Assembly: GCA_037176705.1 (NCBI GenBank)
Contig: CM073885.1
Span: 216,516,290-216,580,289 of the forward strand
Origin: Molossus alvarezi
Lineage: Eukaryota > Chordata > Mammalia > Chiroptera > Molossidae
Length of the DNA: 64,000 nt
Direction: 5' to 3'
Shown: one piece after another, positions 23,206-35,990 of the stretch
Position numbering within the stretch: position 1 is the stretch's first letter
Layout of the letters: every line of letters begins with the position of its first letter
The notes under the pieces: model-generated
The model's database searches: none
What the model saw: the letters and a program-made list of their open reading frames with translations, nothing else
Told to the model about the DNA's origin: nothing
Made by a program: the position numbers and the translations under genes

Positions 23206-24489
23206 TAATAACAATTTTATCACAGTTAATTTCCCAAAAGACATGTGAAAACCATACTTCATATATTTCAAAGCTCTTTTAAATGATGATGTTATGTTTA
23301 TAAAAGGAAAATTTCCAAAATGCTCATTGTTCTTAGATAAGACCATTTAATCCCCTCTAGACCAGTCAATATATAACCAATACAAGTATTTCCGTAAATC
23401 AAATGATACTCATTTGAAGTCGTGAAACTTGCTCTATATTTATTTGCAACCTATGCAGGAAACACTACTGTTTCTTTAAGTAACAACGACAAACCCACAA
23501 GAACTAGCTATTGATAGTACCAAGATACAAGTGTTCCTGATACTGAAGTAGGGGCTTAGATGCCAAGGATCATGTGGAAGCTGAGATTTTACTGAGATGG
23601 TCTGTGACCAGTGTCAGCTGACAAGACTCCTGGAATGCTTAGTTAGGTCTTCATTACTTCTCGTGTGTTGGTAAAAGATGAATTAAAGTACAATTTAGAC
23701 CATTAATATATCATTTGGATCTTTGGCTGCTTGTCTTTTCCCAGAAGTGGATTAAAATACAAAATCATAAACTTGTTATGAGTTGAATACATGTGTTGCC
23801 TGATTTTTCTTGCCAAACACTAACTAGGAGACTTAAACCTGATACATCAAAATGGGACTTTTTCAACAGTGAAGCCAAAATCACTTAAAAAAACACACAC
23901 ATAAAAAAAAAAAATGCATGCTAAGCAAGCATGTCACTGCACTGAAAGGGATACATCCTTTTCAGGGGGTGAGAGCTGTCAAACAAGCAAAGTTCTTGGG
24001 CTACCCCTCTGAGACTGTTGGCATGCACCCCGATGGAGACAAACACAGCATGGGTTTTTATCTCCTGGAATTTTAACTCTGCAATGCTTTTATGAATCAT
24101 TAATTTTGGGGAACCTTCATTTCATTTCAGAAGAAACAATTTTACAAATGGGGTCTAAGTTCTGACAAACATTGTTTTGTAGCATTTTAAAACTGTTCTG
24201 AAATTTTTATTATAAGTTATAATCATTATAAATTTCCCTGAAACAAGTTATTTTCTGAAACTTTTTATGCTGTAATTATTTTGAAATTCTATATCCTCTT
24301 ATTCAGTTGCATTTAGACACATATCTACACTATTCACACAATTCTCAGGGTTACCGTTAAGACAGTTTTTTGTCCTTCCTGTTGGAGGCCTAGGCTCAGA
24401 ACCAGCCCTTTTACTTCCAAGTCCTGCTGGCCAAAGGAGGTCACAGACCAGCTTAGATTCAAGGGGTGGGGAAACTAACTTGACAGTAA
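23206..24489. other. Unique sequence, nothing recognised
   Basis: About 1.3 kb of non-coding DNA. A short A-rich stretch with ACAC lies at 23885-23914. Confidence 0.4.
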
Positions 24490-25675
24490 TTGCAGTTTTA
24501 TTTTTATTTTACTCTTATTTTTCAATTGCAGTTGACATTCAATATTATTTTATATGAGTTTCAGTTGTATAGCATAGTGGTTAGACATTGATATAATTTA
24601 TGAAGTAATCCCCCAATAAGTTTAGTACCCATGTGGCACCATACACAGTTATTGCAATGTTATCAACTATATTTCCTATGCTGTACTTTACATCTCCATG
24701 ACTATTTTGTAAATACCAACTGGGACTTCTAAATCCCTTCACCTTCTTCACCAAAACCCCCCAAACCCTTTCCCATCTGGCAAGGGCTTATTCTCTGTGT
24801 CTATGAGTCTATTTCTGTTTTGTTTGTTCATTTATTTTGTTCTTTAGATTCCACATATAAGTGACATATTATGGTATTTGTTTTTCTCTGCCTGACTTAT
24901 TTCACTTAGCATAATACCCTCTAGGTCCATCCATGTTGTCACAAATGTTAAAATTTTGTTCTTTTTTTATGGTTGAGTAATATATGTACCAGTATTTCTT
25001 TGTCCAATCAACTATTGATGGGCACTTTGGCTGCTTCCATATCTTAGCTATTGTAAATAATGCTGCAATAAACATAGGGGTGCATATATCTTTTTAAAGT
25101 AGTGATTTGGATTTTTTTTCAGATAAATACCCAAAAGTTCACTTGCTGGATCATAAGGTAGTTTATTTTTGAATCTTTGAGGAACCTCGATTCTATTTTC
25201 TGTAGTGGCTGCACCAATCTGCAATCCCACCAACAGTGTATGAGGGTTCTCTTTTCTCCACATCCTCGCCAATACTTGCCATTTGTGGATTTATTGATGA
25301 TAGCCATTCTGACAGGTGTGAGGTGATATCTCACTGTGGTTTTAATTTGTATTTTCTGATGATCAGTGATGTTGAGCATCTTTTCATGTGTTTATTGGCT
25401 ACCTGTATGTTCTCTTTGGAAAAGTATCTATTCAGGTTCTCTGCCCATTTTTTAATTGGATTGTTTGTTTCCTTGGTGTTGAGTTTTAAAAAAATATATT
25501 TTGGATATTAACTAACCCCTTATCAAATGTATCATTGGTGAATATTTTCTCTCATTCAGTGGTTTGTCTTTTCATTTTGTTGGGTTCCACTGCTATGCAA
25601 AATCTTTTAGTGTGATGTAGTCCCATTTGTTTATTCTTTTCTTTTGTTTCCCTTGCCTGAGAAGGGTATTGATCT
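24490..25675 (-). mobile_element. L1 (L1MA-class), antisense, 5'-truncated
   Basis: Reads from the 3'UTR ('ttgacattcaatattatttt', 'tttcagttgtatagc') back into the ORF2 C-terminus. Minus-strand frames at 25119-25379 and 25048-25272 contain [18 protein letters not shown], the conserved L1 C-terminal Cys-rich area. The truncation near 25675 falls within ORF2. An older copy than the full-length element next door. Confidence 0.8.
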
Positions 25676-25734
25676 GCTTTTAATTATGTTACTACAACAG
25701 CAGATAGCTTCACTATCAAAATGTATAAGCCTCT

Positions 25735-26110
25735 GTATTACTTTTAATTTCTCTTTTATTTCCCACATCAAACTAATCAACAAGTCCTGTTGATTTTGCA
25801 TTTAAGATCCATCTCAAACCATGCCTTTGCTTTCTAGGACCATTGCCAACATCTTATTTCAAACCTCATTATTTCTTTGCTGAACCATAATAACTACTTT
25901 CCCTGACACCATTCATTCATTCCAGCCATCTTAAGAGTATCCCAGAATTTCCTCTCTACAACAGATGTCTGAATGTCTCTCCTTGTTTTACTAGTTACCT
26001 TGTATTCTGAAGTACAATCTCTTTAGTATTCAAGATTATTTATAATCTGATGCCAAACTACCACTCCAGGGCCAATCACACCTCTCACTTTTAGGTAACC
26101 CCTTTTGTGC
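25735..26110 (+). repeat. L2 LINE, sense
   Basis: 'aagtcctgttgattttgca', 'cattgccaacatcttattt', 'ttatttataatctgatgcc' and 'aaactaccactccagg' follow the L2 3' region in order. Degraded. Confidence 0.5.
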
Positions 26111-26578
26111 AAGATGTTTATATTCAAGTTCATTACTATTTATTTGTATTCAATAATTCATTCATATATTTTCTAAGACTCAAATACTATCTCAAAGCTT
26201 ATCAATAATTAGTTTTACCTTCTTTACTCCCCACTAATTATGATAAATATCCCTCATTTGACTCTTAGCTGTTTCTAAATAACATTAATACTGCTATATC
26301 TTAATTTTTAAACTTTTAACTTAAAAATTGTTTTAACGTTTTCTCCTCTCATCACCCCAGTTTTAGTACCATTTAAACATTAGCCAGAGCTGAACCATAG
26401 AATGAGAAAGGTCAAAGTATTTATTCCCACTGTTATAATTATATTTTCTTGCTCCAACAATGTTTTCTTTTCTAAGAGTTTACTTGCCTTGGCTTCCTAC
26501 TCCCTTCAGTTTTCTATGTGCCCATCATGGATCTACTCCAAGAATTTCAGTAGAACTATCAATATCTTCTCAATGCAT
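26111..26578. other. Unique sequence, nothing recognised
   Basis: Flank of the full-length antisense L1; continuous with 33070 onward before the L1 inserted. Confidence 0.5.
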
Positions 26579-26929
26579 TCATAATCTGTCAGTTTTTTCC
26601 TATTTATTACATGATTTTTAAATTTTTATATTTATTTATTTTATTGTTGAAAGTATTGCAGATGTCACCTCTTTTTTACCCATTGACCCTTTCCTTCCCA
26701 CCCTCACTCTCGCCAGCAATCCCCAGCCTAACGTCTGTGTGCAGTGATTGAGCATATATGCACATAAGTCCTTTGGTTTATCTCTTCCCACCCCTCCCAC
26801 CACTGAGCCCTCTGAGGTTTGTTAGTCTGTTCCCTTCTTCCATGATTCTGGATCTCTTTTGGTTGACAGCTTATTTTGTTCATTATGTTCCATAAATAAG
26901 TGAGATCATGTGGTACTTGTCTTTCTCTT

Positions 26930-27000
26930 ACTGGCTTACATTATTTTGCTTAGCATAGCACTCTCCAGGTTCCTCCTGTCATCTCAAAAAGTAAGAGATC

Positions 27001-27031
<31 letters not shown>

Positions 27032-30000
27032 GCTGCGTAGTATTCCATCGAAGAAATGTACCACAGCTTTTGTATCTACTCATCTACTGATGGGCATTTG
27101 GGCTGTTTCCAATCTTAGCTATTGTAAATAGCACTTCTATGAACATAGGGGGCATATATTCTTCCTGATTGGTGCTTCAGGCTTCTTAGGATATATTCCT
27201 AGAAGTGGGATCATTGGGTCAAATGGCAGTTCAATTATAATTTTTTGAGGAAACAACATATTATTTTCCATAATGGCTCCAACAGTCTTCATTTCCACCA
27301 GCAGTGTGCTAGAGTACCCTTTTCTCCACATCCTCACCAGCACTTGTTGTTTGAGGATTTTTTGATGGCAGCCACTCTGGCAGGTGTGAGGTGATATATC
27401 ATAGTCATTTTAATTTGAATCTCTCAGATGCTTAGAGAGGTTGAACATTTTTTCATACATCTCCTGGCCATTTCTATGTCCTGTTTGGAGAAGTGTCTAT
27501 TCAGGCCCTCTGCAGATTTTTTAATTGGATTGTTTGTCTTCCTTTTGTTGAGTTGTATGAGTACTCTATATATTTTGGATATTAACCCCTTATCCGATGT
27601 ATTATTGGCAAATATGTACTCACACAGAGTGGGAGCCCTTTCCATTCTGATGCTTGTTTCTTTTGCTGTGCAGAAGCTTTTTAGTTTGATTTACTCCCAT
27701 TTATTTATTTTTTGCTTTGTTTCTCTTGCCCTTGGTGATGTATCAGTTGAAATTTTGCTACATATGGTCTGAGATTTTCTACTTACATTTTTTTTCTAGA
27801 ATTTTTTATGGTTTCATGAGTTATATTTAAGTCTTTTATCCATTTTGAGTTTATTCTTGTATATGGTATAAGTTGGTAGTCTAGATTCATTTTTTTTTTG
27901 CATGTAGCTGTCCAATTTTCCCAGCACTATTTATTAAAGAGACTGTCTTTTCTCCATTGTATGCTCTTGCATTCTTTGTCTAATATTAATTGTGCATAAT
28001 GTCTTGGGTCAATTTCTGGGTTCTCTGTTCTGTTCCATTGATCTATATGTCTGTTCTTGTGTCAGTACCAGGCTGTTTTAATTATGATGGCTTTGTCGTA
28101 TAACTTGATATCTGGTATTGTCACTTTGTTCTTCTTTTTCAAAAATGCTGTGGGTTTCTTATGGTGCTATATAAACTTTTGGAGTGTTTGATCTAGATAT
28201 GTAAAATATGCCGTTGGTACTTTAATAGGGATTGTATGAAATCTGTAGATTGTTTGGATAGTATAAACATGTAAAGATGTTGATTTTTCCAATCCATGAA
28301 TATGATACATGTTTCCACATTTTTATATCTTCATCTATTTCTTTTTTCAAAGTTCTGTAGTTTTCTGAGAACAAGTTTTTTACCTCCTTGGTTAAGTTTA
28401 TTCCTAGGTAGTTTTTGTTGTTGTAGCAATGGTAAATGGGTTTGATTTTTTAGTTTCCCTTTATGAGTGTTCATTATTGGTGTATAAGAATGCCATCTAT
28501 TTCTGGATGCTAACTATGTATCCTGTTACTTTGCCAAATTCATTTATTAAATCTAGTAGATTTTTAATGGAGTCCTTTAGGATTTTCTATGTACAAATAA
28601 TGTCATCTGCGAATAATGACAGTTTCATTTCCTCCTTTCCAATTTATATCCTTTTTATTTTTTCTTATCATCTAATTTCTATGGCTAAGACTTCCAGTAC
28701 TATGTTAAATAAGAGCGGCATAAGTGGGCATCCCTGTCCCATTCCTGTTTTTAAGGGAACTACTTTTACTTTTAGTCCATTGAATATGATGTTGACTGTA
28801 GGTTTTTTATATATGACCTTTATTATGTTGAGATATAATTCTTCTATTCCTACTTTACTAAACATTTTTATCAGAAAGTGGTGCTGGATTTTTTCAAATG
28901 CTTTTTCAGCATCTATTGATATGATCATATGGTTTTCATCTTTCCTTTTGTTTATGTGGTGTATCACATATATTGATTTGTAACTATTGTACTAGCCTTG
29001 CATCCCTGGGATGAATCCCACTTGGTCATGGTGAATAATTGTTTAATGTATTGCTGGATCCAATTTGCTAATATTTTGTTGAGGATTTTGGCATCTATGT
29101 TCATCACAGATATTGGCCTATAGTTTTCTTTCTTTGTAGTATTCTTCTGGTTTTAGAATTAGGATTATGCTGGTTTCATAAAAAGAGCTAGGAAGTCTTC
29201 CTTCTTTTTAAATTTTTTGGAAGAATTTGAGAACAGATGTTAGTTCTTCTTTCAATATTTGATAAAATTCCCCTGTGAAGCTATCTGGCCCCAGGCTTTT
29301 GATTGCTGGGAGTTTACTGATTACAGCTTCAATTTTCTTAGTTGTTATTGGTCTGTTCAAGTTTTCTGACTCTTCCTAGTTCAGTTTTGGGAGACTAGGT
29401 TGTCCAATTAGTTGACATACAATTGTTCATAGTATTTTTTAACAATCCTTTGTATTTCTGTGGTATCAGTTTTTACTTTTCTTTTGTTTCTGATTTTGTT
29501 TATTTGGGTCCTCTCTTTGTTTCTTGGTGAGTCTGGCTAAAGGTTCATTAATCTAGTTTATCTTTTCAAAGAACCAGCTCTCTCTTTCATTGGTCTTTTG
29601 AATTGTTTTCTTTATGTCATTTATTTCCACTTTTACTATTTCTTTCCTTCTACTTGCTCTGGGTTTTTCTTTTTTTAATTATTTTCTTTTTTTAATTATT
29701 TAAGTTGTAGGTGTAGATGGCTTATTAGAAACTTTTCTTGTTTCTTGAGGTAGGCCTGTATTGCTATGAACTTCCCTCTTAGGACTGCTTTTGATGCATC
29801 CCATAGATTTTTGTGTTGTAATGTTCTTTTTCGTTGATTTCCAGAAAGTTTTTAATTTCCTCCTTGATCTCCTTGGTAACCCATTTATTATATAATAACA
29901 TGTTATTTAGCTTCCATGTGTTTGAATGTTTTGGAGTGTTTTTATTGTAATTAATTTTTAGTTTTACGCCATTGTGATCTGAGAAGATGCTTGATATGAT

Positions 30001-30670
30001 TTCAATCTTTTTGAATGTGTAGAGACTTAGTTTGTGTCCTAACATGTAGTCTATCTATGAGAATGTCCTATGTGCACTTGAGAAGAATGTGAGTCCTGCG
30101 GTTTTGGGGTGTAATTCTCTGTAAATACCTATTAAATCTATTTGATATAATGCATCATTTAAAGTCTCTGTTTCCTTGTTAATTTTTTTGTCTAGAGGAT
30201 TTATCCAGTGATGTCAGTGGGGTAATAAATTTCTCTGCTACGATTATATTGCTGATGATTTCTCCTTTGAAGTCCTCCAGAAATTTTTAAATATGTTTTG
30301 GTGCTCCTATATTAGGTACATATATGTTTACCAAGGTTATATTAACCTGTTGGGTAGATCCTTTCAATATTTTGTAGTGGCCTTCTTTGTCTCTTGTTAT
30401 GGGCTTCATTTTGAAGTCTATTTTATCAGATACGAGTATTGCTACCACAGCCTTTTCTTCATTTCCATTTGCTTAGAAAAATTTTTTTTTATTCCTTCAT
30501 TTTTAACCTGTGTGAGTCTTTTGTTGTGAGGTGGGTCTCTTATAAACAACATATATATGAGTTATGGTTTCTTATCCATTCAGCTACTATGTATCTTTTG
30601 ATTGGAGCATTTAATCCATTTACCTTTAAGGTTATTATTGATAAGGTTATTATGTGCTTATTTATTGCTA
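26930..30670 (-). pseudogene. L1 ORF2 relic (endonuclease / reverse transcriptase)
   Basis: ORF2 provides the endonuclease and reverse transcriptase for target-primed insertion. On the minus strand the endonuclease C-terminal motif SDH is intact at about 29982-29974, within an open piece at 29779-30045. The RT piece at 28668-28967 contains motif A (SIDAEKAFE) and ends at a stop caused by a small deletion just before the catalytic loop; the loop codons themselves (FADD, near 28600-28611) are intact. Further open pieces at 27424-27645 and 27137-27343 cover the C-terminal region, including CGGRG-type context changed to 'RMWRKGYSS'. It cannot be translated as one protein. Confidence 0.85.
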
Positions 30671-30774
30671 TTTTTTATTTATTAAGGCTATGTTTCTCTT
30701 TCTATTCTTCTGTTTATTACAACAATCCTTTTAAAATTTCTTACCATGCTGGTTTGGTACTAATATATTCCCTT

Positions 30775-31605
30775 AGCCTTTTTTGTCTGGTAACCTCTTT
30801 ATTTCACTTTGTATTTTGGCTGATAGCATTGCTGGATAGAGTAGTCTTGGATTCAGACCTTTGTTTTCCATTACCTTAAATACTTGACGCCATTCTCTTC
30901 TGGCCTGTAGTATTTCTGTTGAGAAATCAGCTGATAGCCTTAAGCAGTCTCCTTTTTAGGCAATGTGTTGCTTTACTCTTGCTGCCTTTAATATTCTCTC
31001 TTTGTGTTTAGTTTTTGGTATTTTAATTATGATGTGTCTTGATGTGGGCCTGGTTGGGTTCTTCTAACTTGGGGCTCTCTGTGCTTCCTGAACTTGTATG
31101 CTTTTTTCTTTCACCAAGTTAGGAAAGTTTTATGCCACTATTTCTTCAAATGTTCTCTAACCCTTGCTCATTTTCTTCTTCTTCTGGTATTCCTATGATG
31201 TAGGTGTTGCTGCATTTCACATTTTCCTGTAGTGCTTTTAAAAGGTCCTCCTGTTTCTTAATTGCTTTTTTATTTTTGGTTCTCTGATTGAGTTATTATT
31301 ATTTTTTTTTCTATCCTGTCTTCTAATTCACTGATCTGATCCTTGGCTTCTTCTAATCTGCTAGTTATTCCTTTCATTGTGTTCTTTATTTCTGCTATGT
31401 CATTCTTCATTTTTGCTTGGTGGTTTTTCATTTTCAATTGGTTGATTTTCATTGTTTTTATATTTTTACCCACGCTATGGAGCTCCCTCATAAACATAAA
31501 TGAGAACTCTATCTCTAATAATTTGCTTAACTTTATTTCATTTATCCCATCTTCTATACAATTTTCTTATTATTTTACTTGGAACTCATTTCTTTGTTTC
31601 ACCAT
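30775..31605 (-). pseudogene. L1 ORF1 relic
   Basis: The start ATG (31605-31603) lies in the same context as the other two ORF1 starts in the window. The coiled-coil region is open at 31270-31497 (EEAKDQISELEDRIEKK, heptad-like). The C-terminal domain is recognisable at about 30840-31110 but in several frames. The 3' boundary is approximate. Confidence 0.75.
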
Positions 31606-33053
31606 TTTGGCTGTCTCAGCAGAGTTTGAAGCCCCTCCAAATTTTCTCTGTGAATGTCAGTGTTCCACTGATTGTGGCTCCCTCTCCTGGTTTAGATGAG
31701 TATGGAAGGAACCACATTAAACACCAATGTCTATTCCTACTTTCCTGGGTAGAGTTGCAGGCCAAGCAATGATTCAATTATTCCAGAACTTTTGCCTGCA
31801 GGCTGACTATTAGTCTCAGTTACTTAATGAGCCTCAGGTTACAGCCCTCAGCAGAATGAAAAATCCCACAGGTGAGTAGGGTAAAAGGTTTTTCAGTGGG
31901 CGGAGCAATTGCTTTCCCCTGGGCTAAAGTTGCTTTGAGAAGGAAATGGTTTCTACAATGTGGGTTAATGGCTCAGGGCAGGGACACAGGCCTCAGCCTT
32001 CACAGCTCAGTCTCCAGAGTCAGGACACCCAACACTGAGAGTCAGGCCCAAGGCTCAAAGCCTCCAGAATCTCATCTCTGCATACTGGATTTCTTGTCAT
32101 CTCTGGCTGTTAATGAGTCTCAGGTTGTACTTCTCTGGGTAGGGTGGCGTTAAATTCCCAAGGGAGGGGCGGTTGCTTCTCCTCCAGGCTAAAGCTGCTC
32201 TGATGGGGCTACTTGACTGAAGCATGGGGGAGTGGTTCAGCATAGGAACCTAGGCCTCAGCCTTCACAGCTCAGTCCCAAGATCCATGACCTTCAACACT
32301 GAGAGCCAGGTCTAAAGCTCAAAGCTTTCAGAGGCTCTTTTACGCTTACTGGCTTGTTGGTAGTCTCTGGCTATTAATAAGCCTCAGGTTTTACTTCTCT
32401 CTGCCAAGAGGCATTTAATTCCCATAAGAGGGGCAGTTTCTTCCTCCCCCAGCTAAAGCCACTCTGGGAAGGGAGTTCTTAAGGAATATGCCTACTGTCT
32501 TGTGGGGAGTGACTAGGCATAGAGTTCTGGGGCCTCCTTCCTAGCTCTCTCCCCAGTGCCATGAACCTCCGACTCTCCTCACACATTTTCAGTCCAGTCC
32601 ACTTTCCCTTTGCTGGAGCCCAAGATGTGTGGCTGTAGCTGTAACTTAGCGCACTGGCCTTTCAGGAAAGTGCCGGTGTTCCCTGAGCCTCTCCCTGCTG
32701 GACAAAACCTCTGCTCCAGTGATTTCTCAGCCAGGTGTTATGTGGGCACCTTTCCCTGTTCTGCCACTCTGTGCTGGGCCTGTGGTTTTAATTCCCAACT
32801 TCTCAGAGGGAATTGTTCATAGCTAAGACAGTCTTCAACTTCTGCCCATGGGCACCCAGCCAGCCCTCTCATGCCTCCACAGCTTCTACCAATCTTGATT
32901 TGGGATCTTTCTTTATGTCTCTGGTTTTAAGGGTTCTCTCTAGCTGCTCTTCATTTGGTTTTTCCAAGTGACTTGTTTTTATTTTAGTTGTAATTCAAGT
33001 TTGGGATATGGTCTGTGTAGCTTCCATTCATTCTGCCACCATTTTCCTCTCCC
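31606..33053 (-). promoter_or_regulatory. L1 5'UTR with tandem units
   Basis: About 1.45 kb upstream of ORF1 on the minus strand, more GC-rich than its surroundings. It contains about three related units (see 31800-32600). L1 5'UTRs act as internal promoters; this is inferred from family knowledge. Confidence 0.65.
31800..32600 (-). repeat. Tandem units of about 265-285 bp in an L1 5'UTR
   Basis: 'cctcagccttcacagctcag' occurs at 31991 and 32255, and a decayed form ('cctccttcctagctctc') at 32533. A second marker, 'aatgagcctcaggtt', occurs at 31826, 32112 (variant) and 32376 (variant). Spacing is 264-286 bp. This is a head-to-tail arrangement like the monomers of rodent L1 promoters. Confidence 0.75.
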
Positions 33054-33194
33054 TCATAATCTGTCAGTTGTTATTTTTTGTGGAGATGTACCCTCAGATC
33101 ACTGTAATTTTTTCTTGTACTTGATTCTAGACTTCCATCAGAATTAACTATCATACTTGGGAATTTTCTTCACCGTCATCTTAGGAATTTCCTT

Positions 33195-33400
33195 TGCTTC
33201 TCACCCGAACTCCCATAACAGTTTTAAAAATATTTCCATTTTCACACTTACTACATTATATTGTAGTGTTAAGGTCCTTGCAGCCTGGAGACTATACCTT
33301 ATCTAACTTTGCATCTTTAATCTCTCTCCTGGCTCTTGGTTCATGGCAGGTGTGTAACCAATATAGTTTTGGAATTGAGGTGATTAAACAAAGTCCAACA
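33195..33400 (+). repeat. Possible L2 3' end, sense
   Basis: 'ggagactataccttatctaa' and 'ttcatggcaggtgtgtaacc' hold the positions of the L2 3' end. Weak. Confidence 0.35.
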
Positions 33401-33469
33401 AGATAATTGGCCAGAGTGCTATTTAATTATGCTTCAGAGAAAGTGTCACCATGCAACAGAAAATAGTGC

Positions 33470-33640
33470 TAAGTGCTAACTTTTAATGAGTGTTCACTAT
33501 GTGCCAAGATTTTATCTTATTAAATCCTAACACCAATTCCATAATGTAGGCACCATTATTACTCCTTTTTTATGGATAAGAAATTGAAGCAAGAGAAGGT
33601 ACTAGGGCCTGGGCTCACATGGTTAGTGTGTCAGTCAGAA
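33470..33640 (+). repeat. MIR SINE
   Basis: 'tgagtgttcactatgtgcc', 'ttattaaatcctaacacc' and 'taagaaattgaagcaagag' follow the MIR core. Confidence 0.65.
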
Positions 33641-34524
33641 TTTCAATAGAAAACAATGGCAGTATTTTTTTATTTGCACAGAAGTTAATGGATGGTATGT
33701 AGAATCACTGCTAGGAATAATGCATGAAGCCAGGGATACTAGTATTGAAAACGACACCATCCCTGACACTTCTCTTCCCCTCATCCCCCAAATGGGAGAG
33801 CTTATAAAAACCTAAAAGTAGAAGGAGAAATGTAGATTTAGAGCATTCTGGAGAAGAGCAGAGAGACATAGGGACATAGGTAGCTGTAGGTAATCCCATA
33901 GAAGGGGGGCCACTGGAGTAAATCCTGGAGCCCCATATTAGATAAAGCTAACTAGATTCAGAGACCTAATAACATGCATATACTTCCATAGAATCAGCCC
34001 TGGGTGGAAAGTGCGGTGGAGAAGAAAGGAAGAAGATCTGAAGCAACAACAACAAAAAAGGTACTAGGGACAGTTATGCTCTTACTACTATGCTATGTAT
34101 ATGGGGTGGCAGGCAGGAAGGGAGGTTGTTTTCAGTTAAGATTTCAAAAACTAAGTGATTCTTATGAACAAAGGGGTTTTTATTTCCTTTTTACCATCAA
34201 CATTGATGTGATACCCACCTTGCATGGAGAAAACAATTGATTATAAGAATAAGAGACCATCCTGGAATCCAGCAGAAAAATGACTGTGGCATTGCACAGG
34301 CACTCTCTTTAGTAGGCAGATAGGCACTCAGAACTTTGCAGAGTGTATTGGTTTGGATCAAAGCACTTCAGGCACAAGCAAAGTCTAAAAAGTCATAAAT
34401 AAGAGAGGCTAAAAGAATGTGGTCATCCTAGTAGATGCACAATAGGCTTCAATATATTATGATACATGCAATAATATATACACTAAATGTATTTTGAATT
34501 TTATTTATTGCTGTCAAAAATAAT
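33641..34524. other. Unique sequence, nothing recognised
   Basis: No supported gene; the open frames are short and unlike any family I recognise. Confidence 0.4.
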
Positions 34525-34640
34525 AGAATGAATGTACCTGAGGGCACAGACTTTATCCTATTCAGTGGTATATCCCCAGGGTTTGCACAGTGTATGGCAC
34601 ATGCTAAGCACTCAATAAATATTTGTTGAATGAATAACTC
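34525..34640 (+). repeat. L2 LINE 3' end, sense
   Basis: 'tgagggcacagactttatcc', 'tatatccccagggtttgcac' and 'gcactcaataaatatttg' followed by 'ttgaatgaat' are the classical L2 3' terminus. Confidence 0.8.
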
Positions 34641-35266
34641 ATTCAATTAAGGAAATTAGGCATGATTGAAATTCATGTTGATTGCCTTATTTTCTTGCTT
34701 AAGTTACTTTGGAGTTGCATTGAGGAGCAGAGAAAATGCAAATAAGAGTGGGAAAGAATAAATATGATTATGAGGAATGCCATGATAATGAACAAATAAA
34801 GAATATACAGAACAAGCAATGTGAGAAAAATAGTTGTAGTTTGAAACTGCTCAAAAGGCAGAGGAAAAACAAAGAGTTTAGGGATGTCTTTGTTTCTCTG
34901 GGACCATATATCTCCAAATAACACCTCTTGGAAGTGAGTCCCTTCTGGTGGAAACTCTAGAGTCTATCCAAGGGTTTAAAATGTGTCCCCTCTCTCCCTC
35001 TACCATTCAAAGAGAGAGGTGAGGGCGCCCCACCCAGCAATCAGTGAGTCATGAATAAGGGAAGACAGTGAAGTATTACCTGGAAGGGAGACCATGTGGA
35101 TAGTTAAAGAGGTTACTTAAACTATCACTGCTATAAAGGTAGCAAAGTCCTAAACATTATTATTCAGGGCTGAATAAATTTCAGAGATATGGAAAAGTTA
35201 TAGGTGGAGACTTGCCTACTGTCGAAGGAAGATTCCTTGCCATTCATTCATCCTCACATTTATAAA
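34641..35266. other. Unique sequence, nothing recognised
   Basis: Divergent overlapping frames at 34673-34924 and 34736-34921 are AT-driven and not convincing. Confidence 0.4.
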
Positions 35267-35268
35267 TA

Positions 35269-35397
35269 CAGGATGGGACAGAAGTAAGTTTATAGCTATG
35301 AGTATGCAAAACACAGAGTTTATTCTTATATTATTATTTATAATTATTGTATAATTTTCCATAGAAAAAACTGTAAACCAACTTTTGCCCCACCCTG
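35269..35397. mobile_element. Mariner-like MITE
   Basis: A 129-bp element. Its ends are inverted repeats: left 'caggatgggacagaagtaag' and right 'cttttgccccaccctg', whose reverse complement is cagggtggggcaaaag. A TA precedes the left end (35267-35268), as expected for Tc1/mariner elements; the right TA has been lost or mutated. The centre is AT-rich. It has no coding capacity and would have needed a transposase in trans. Confidence 0.75.
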
Positions 35398-35399
35398 GA

Positions 35400-35990
35400 G
35401 TTACTGAGAGTCCATGAGCAAGTCACTGTTCTGGACACTGATGATAAATGGTGAATAAGGTCAAGTCCTTGCTCTCAACAGCCTGCTTTCCAGTGGAGAA
35501 AGAAGAATCATAAATATGTAAACAAACAATTGCAGATTGCTTGTTTTTAGATAGCATGCTGTGAGAACAATAAAGTTGACATTATTTGGAATGGGCTGAG
35601 CTACTAGATAGGGAGGTTAAAGTAGGCCTTTCTGAGAAGAAGATGTTTTAATTGCAACCTGAGTAATTAGAAAGCAATGAGAAGATACAAGGGAAGAACA
35701 TTCCAGGCAGCGGGAACAACTATAACAGGCTTCACACAGAAAAGAGCCTATCTTGTTCAAGAAACAGAAAGAAGGTCTATATGGCTGGATTCTAGTGAGA
35801 GCAGAGAAGACGGAAGAGAAAAGATGGCATGAAATAAATTGGGGGATCAGATAGGAACCAAATTATGGAGGCCAAGTGGGCTCTAGGAGCAGCTTTCAAT
35901 TTGATTTAAATGCAATAGGAAGTCACTGAGTAGTTGTATGTAAGAATACCATGTTAGTATATTTAATTTAAAAACATCACTGGAGAATTT
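35400..35990 (-). repeat. L2 LINE, antisense
   Basis: 'gtccttgctctcaacagcc', 'gaacattccaggcagcggg', 'ataggaagtcactgag' and 'aaaaacatcactgg' follow the reverse of L2 in order over nearly 600 bp. Confidence 0.7.

Larger units (their letters stand above)
26595..33053 (-). mobile_element. Full-length L1, antisense, with 16-bp target-site duplication
   Basis: A perfect 16-bp duplication (tcataatctgtcagtt) at 26579-26594 and 33054-33069 fixes both ends, giving an element of about 6.46 kb. Read on the minus strand it has a 1.45-kb 5'UTR with tandem repeats, ORF1 (from 31605), ORF2 (about 30670 to 26930) and a 3'UTR with A-rich tail. Both ORFs have several stops and frameshifts. The clean duplication indicates insertion by target-primed reverse transcription and little later rearrangement at the ends. 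Confidence 0.93.

Noticed and set aside
28429..28983. 184-residue + strand frame resembling a membrane protein
   Set aside because: Antisense shadow of the L1 reverse transcriptase; its hydrophobicity comes from the A-rich sense strand.
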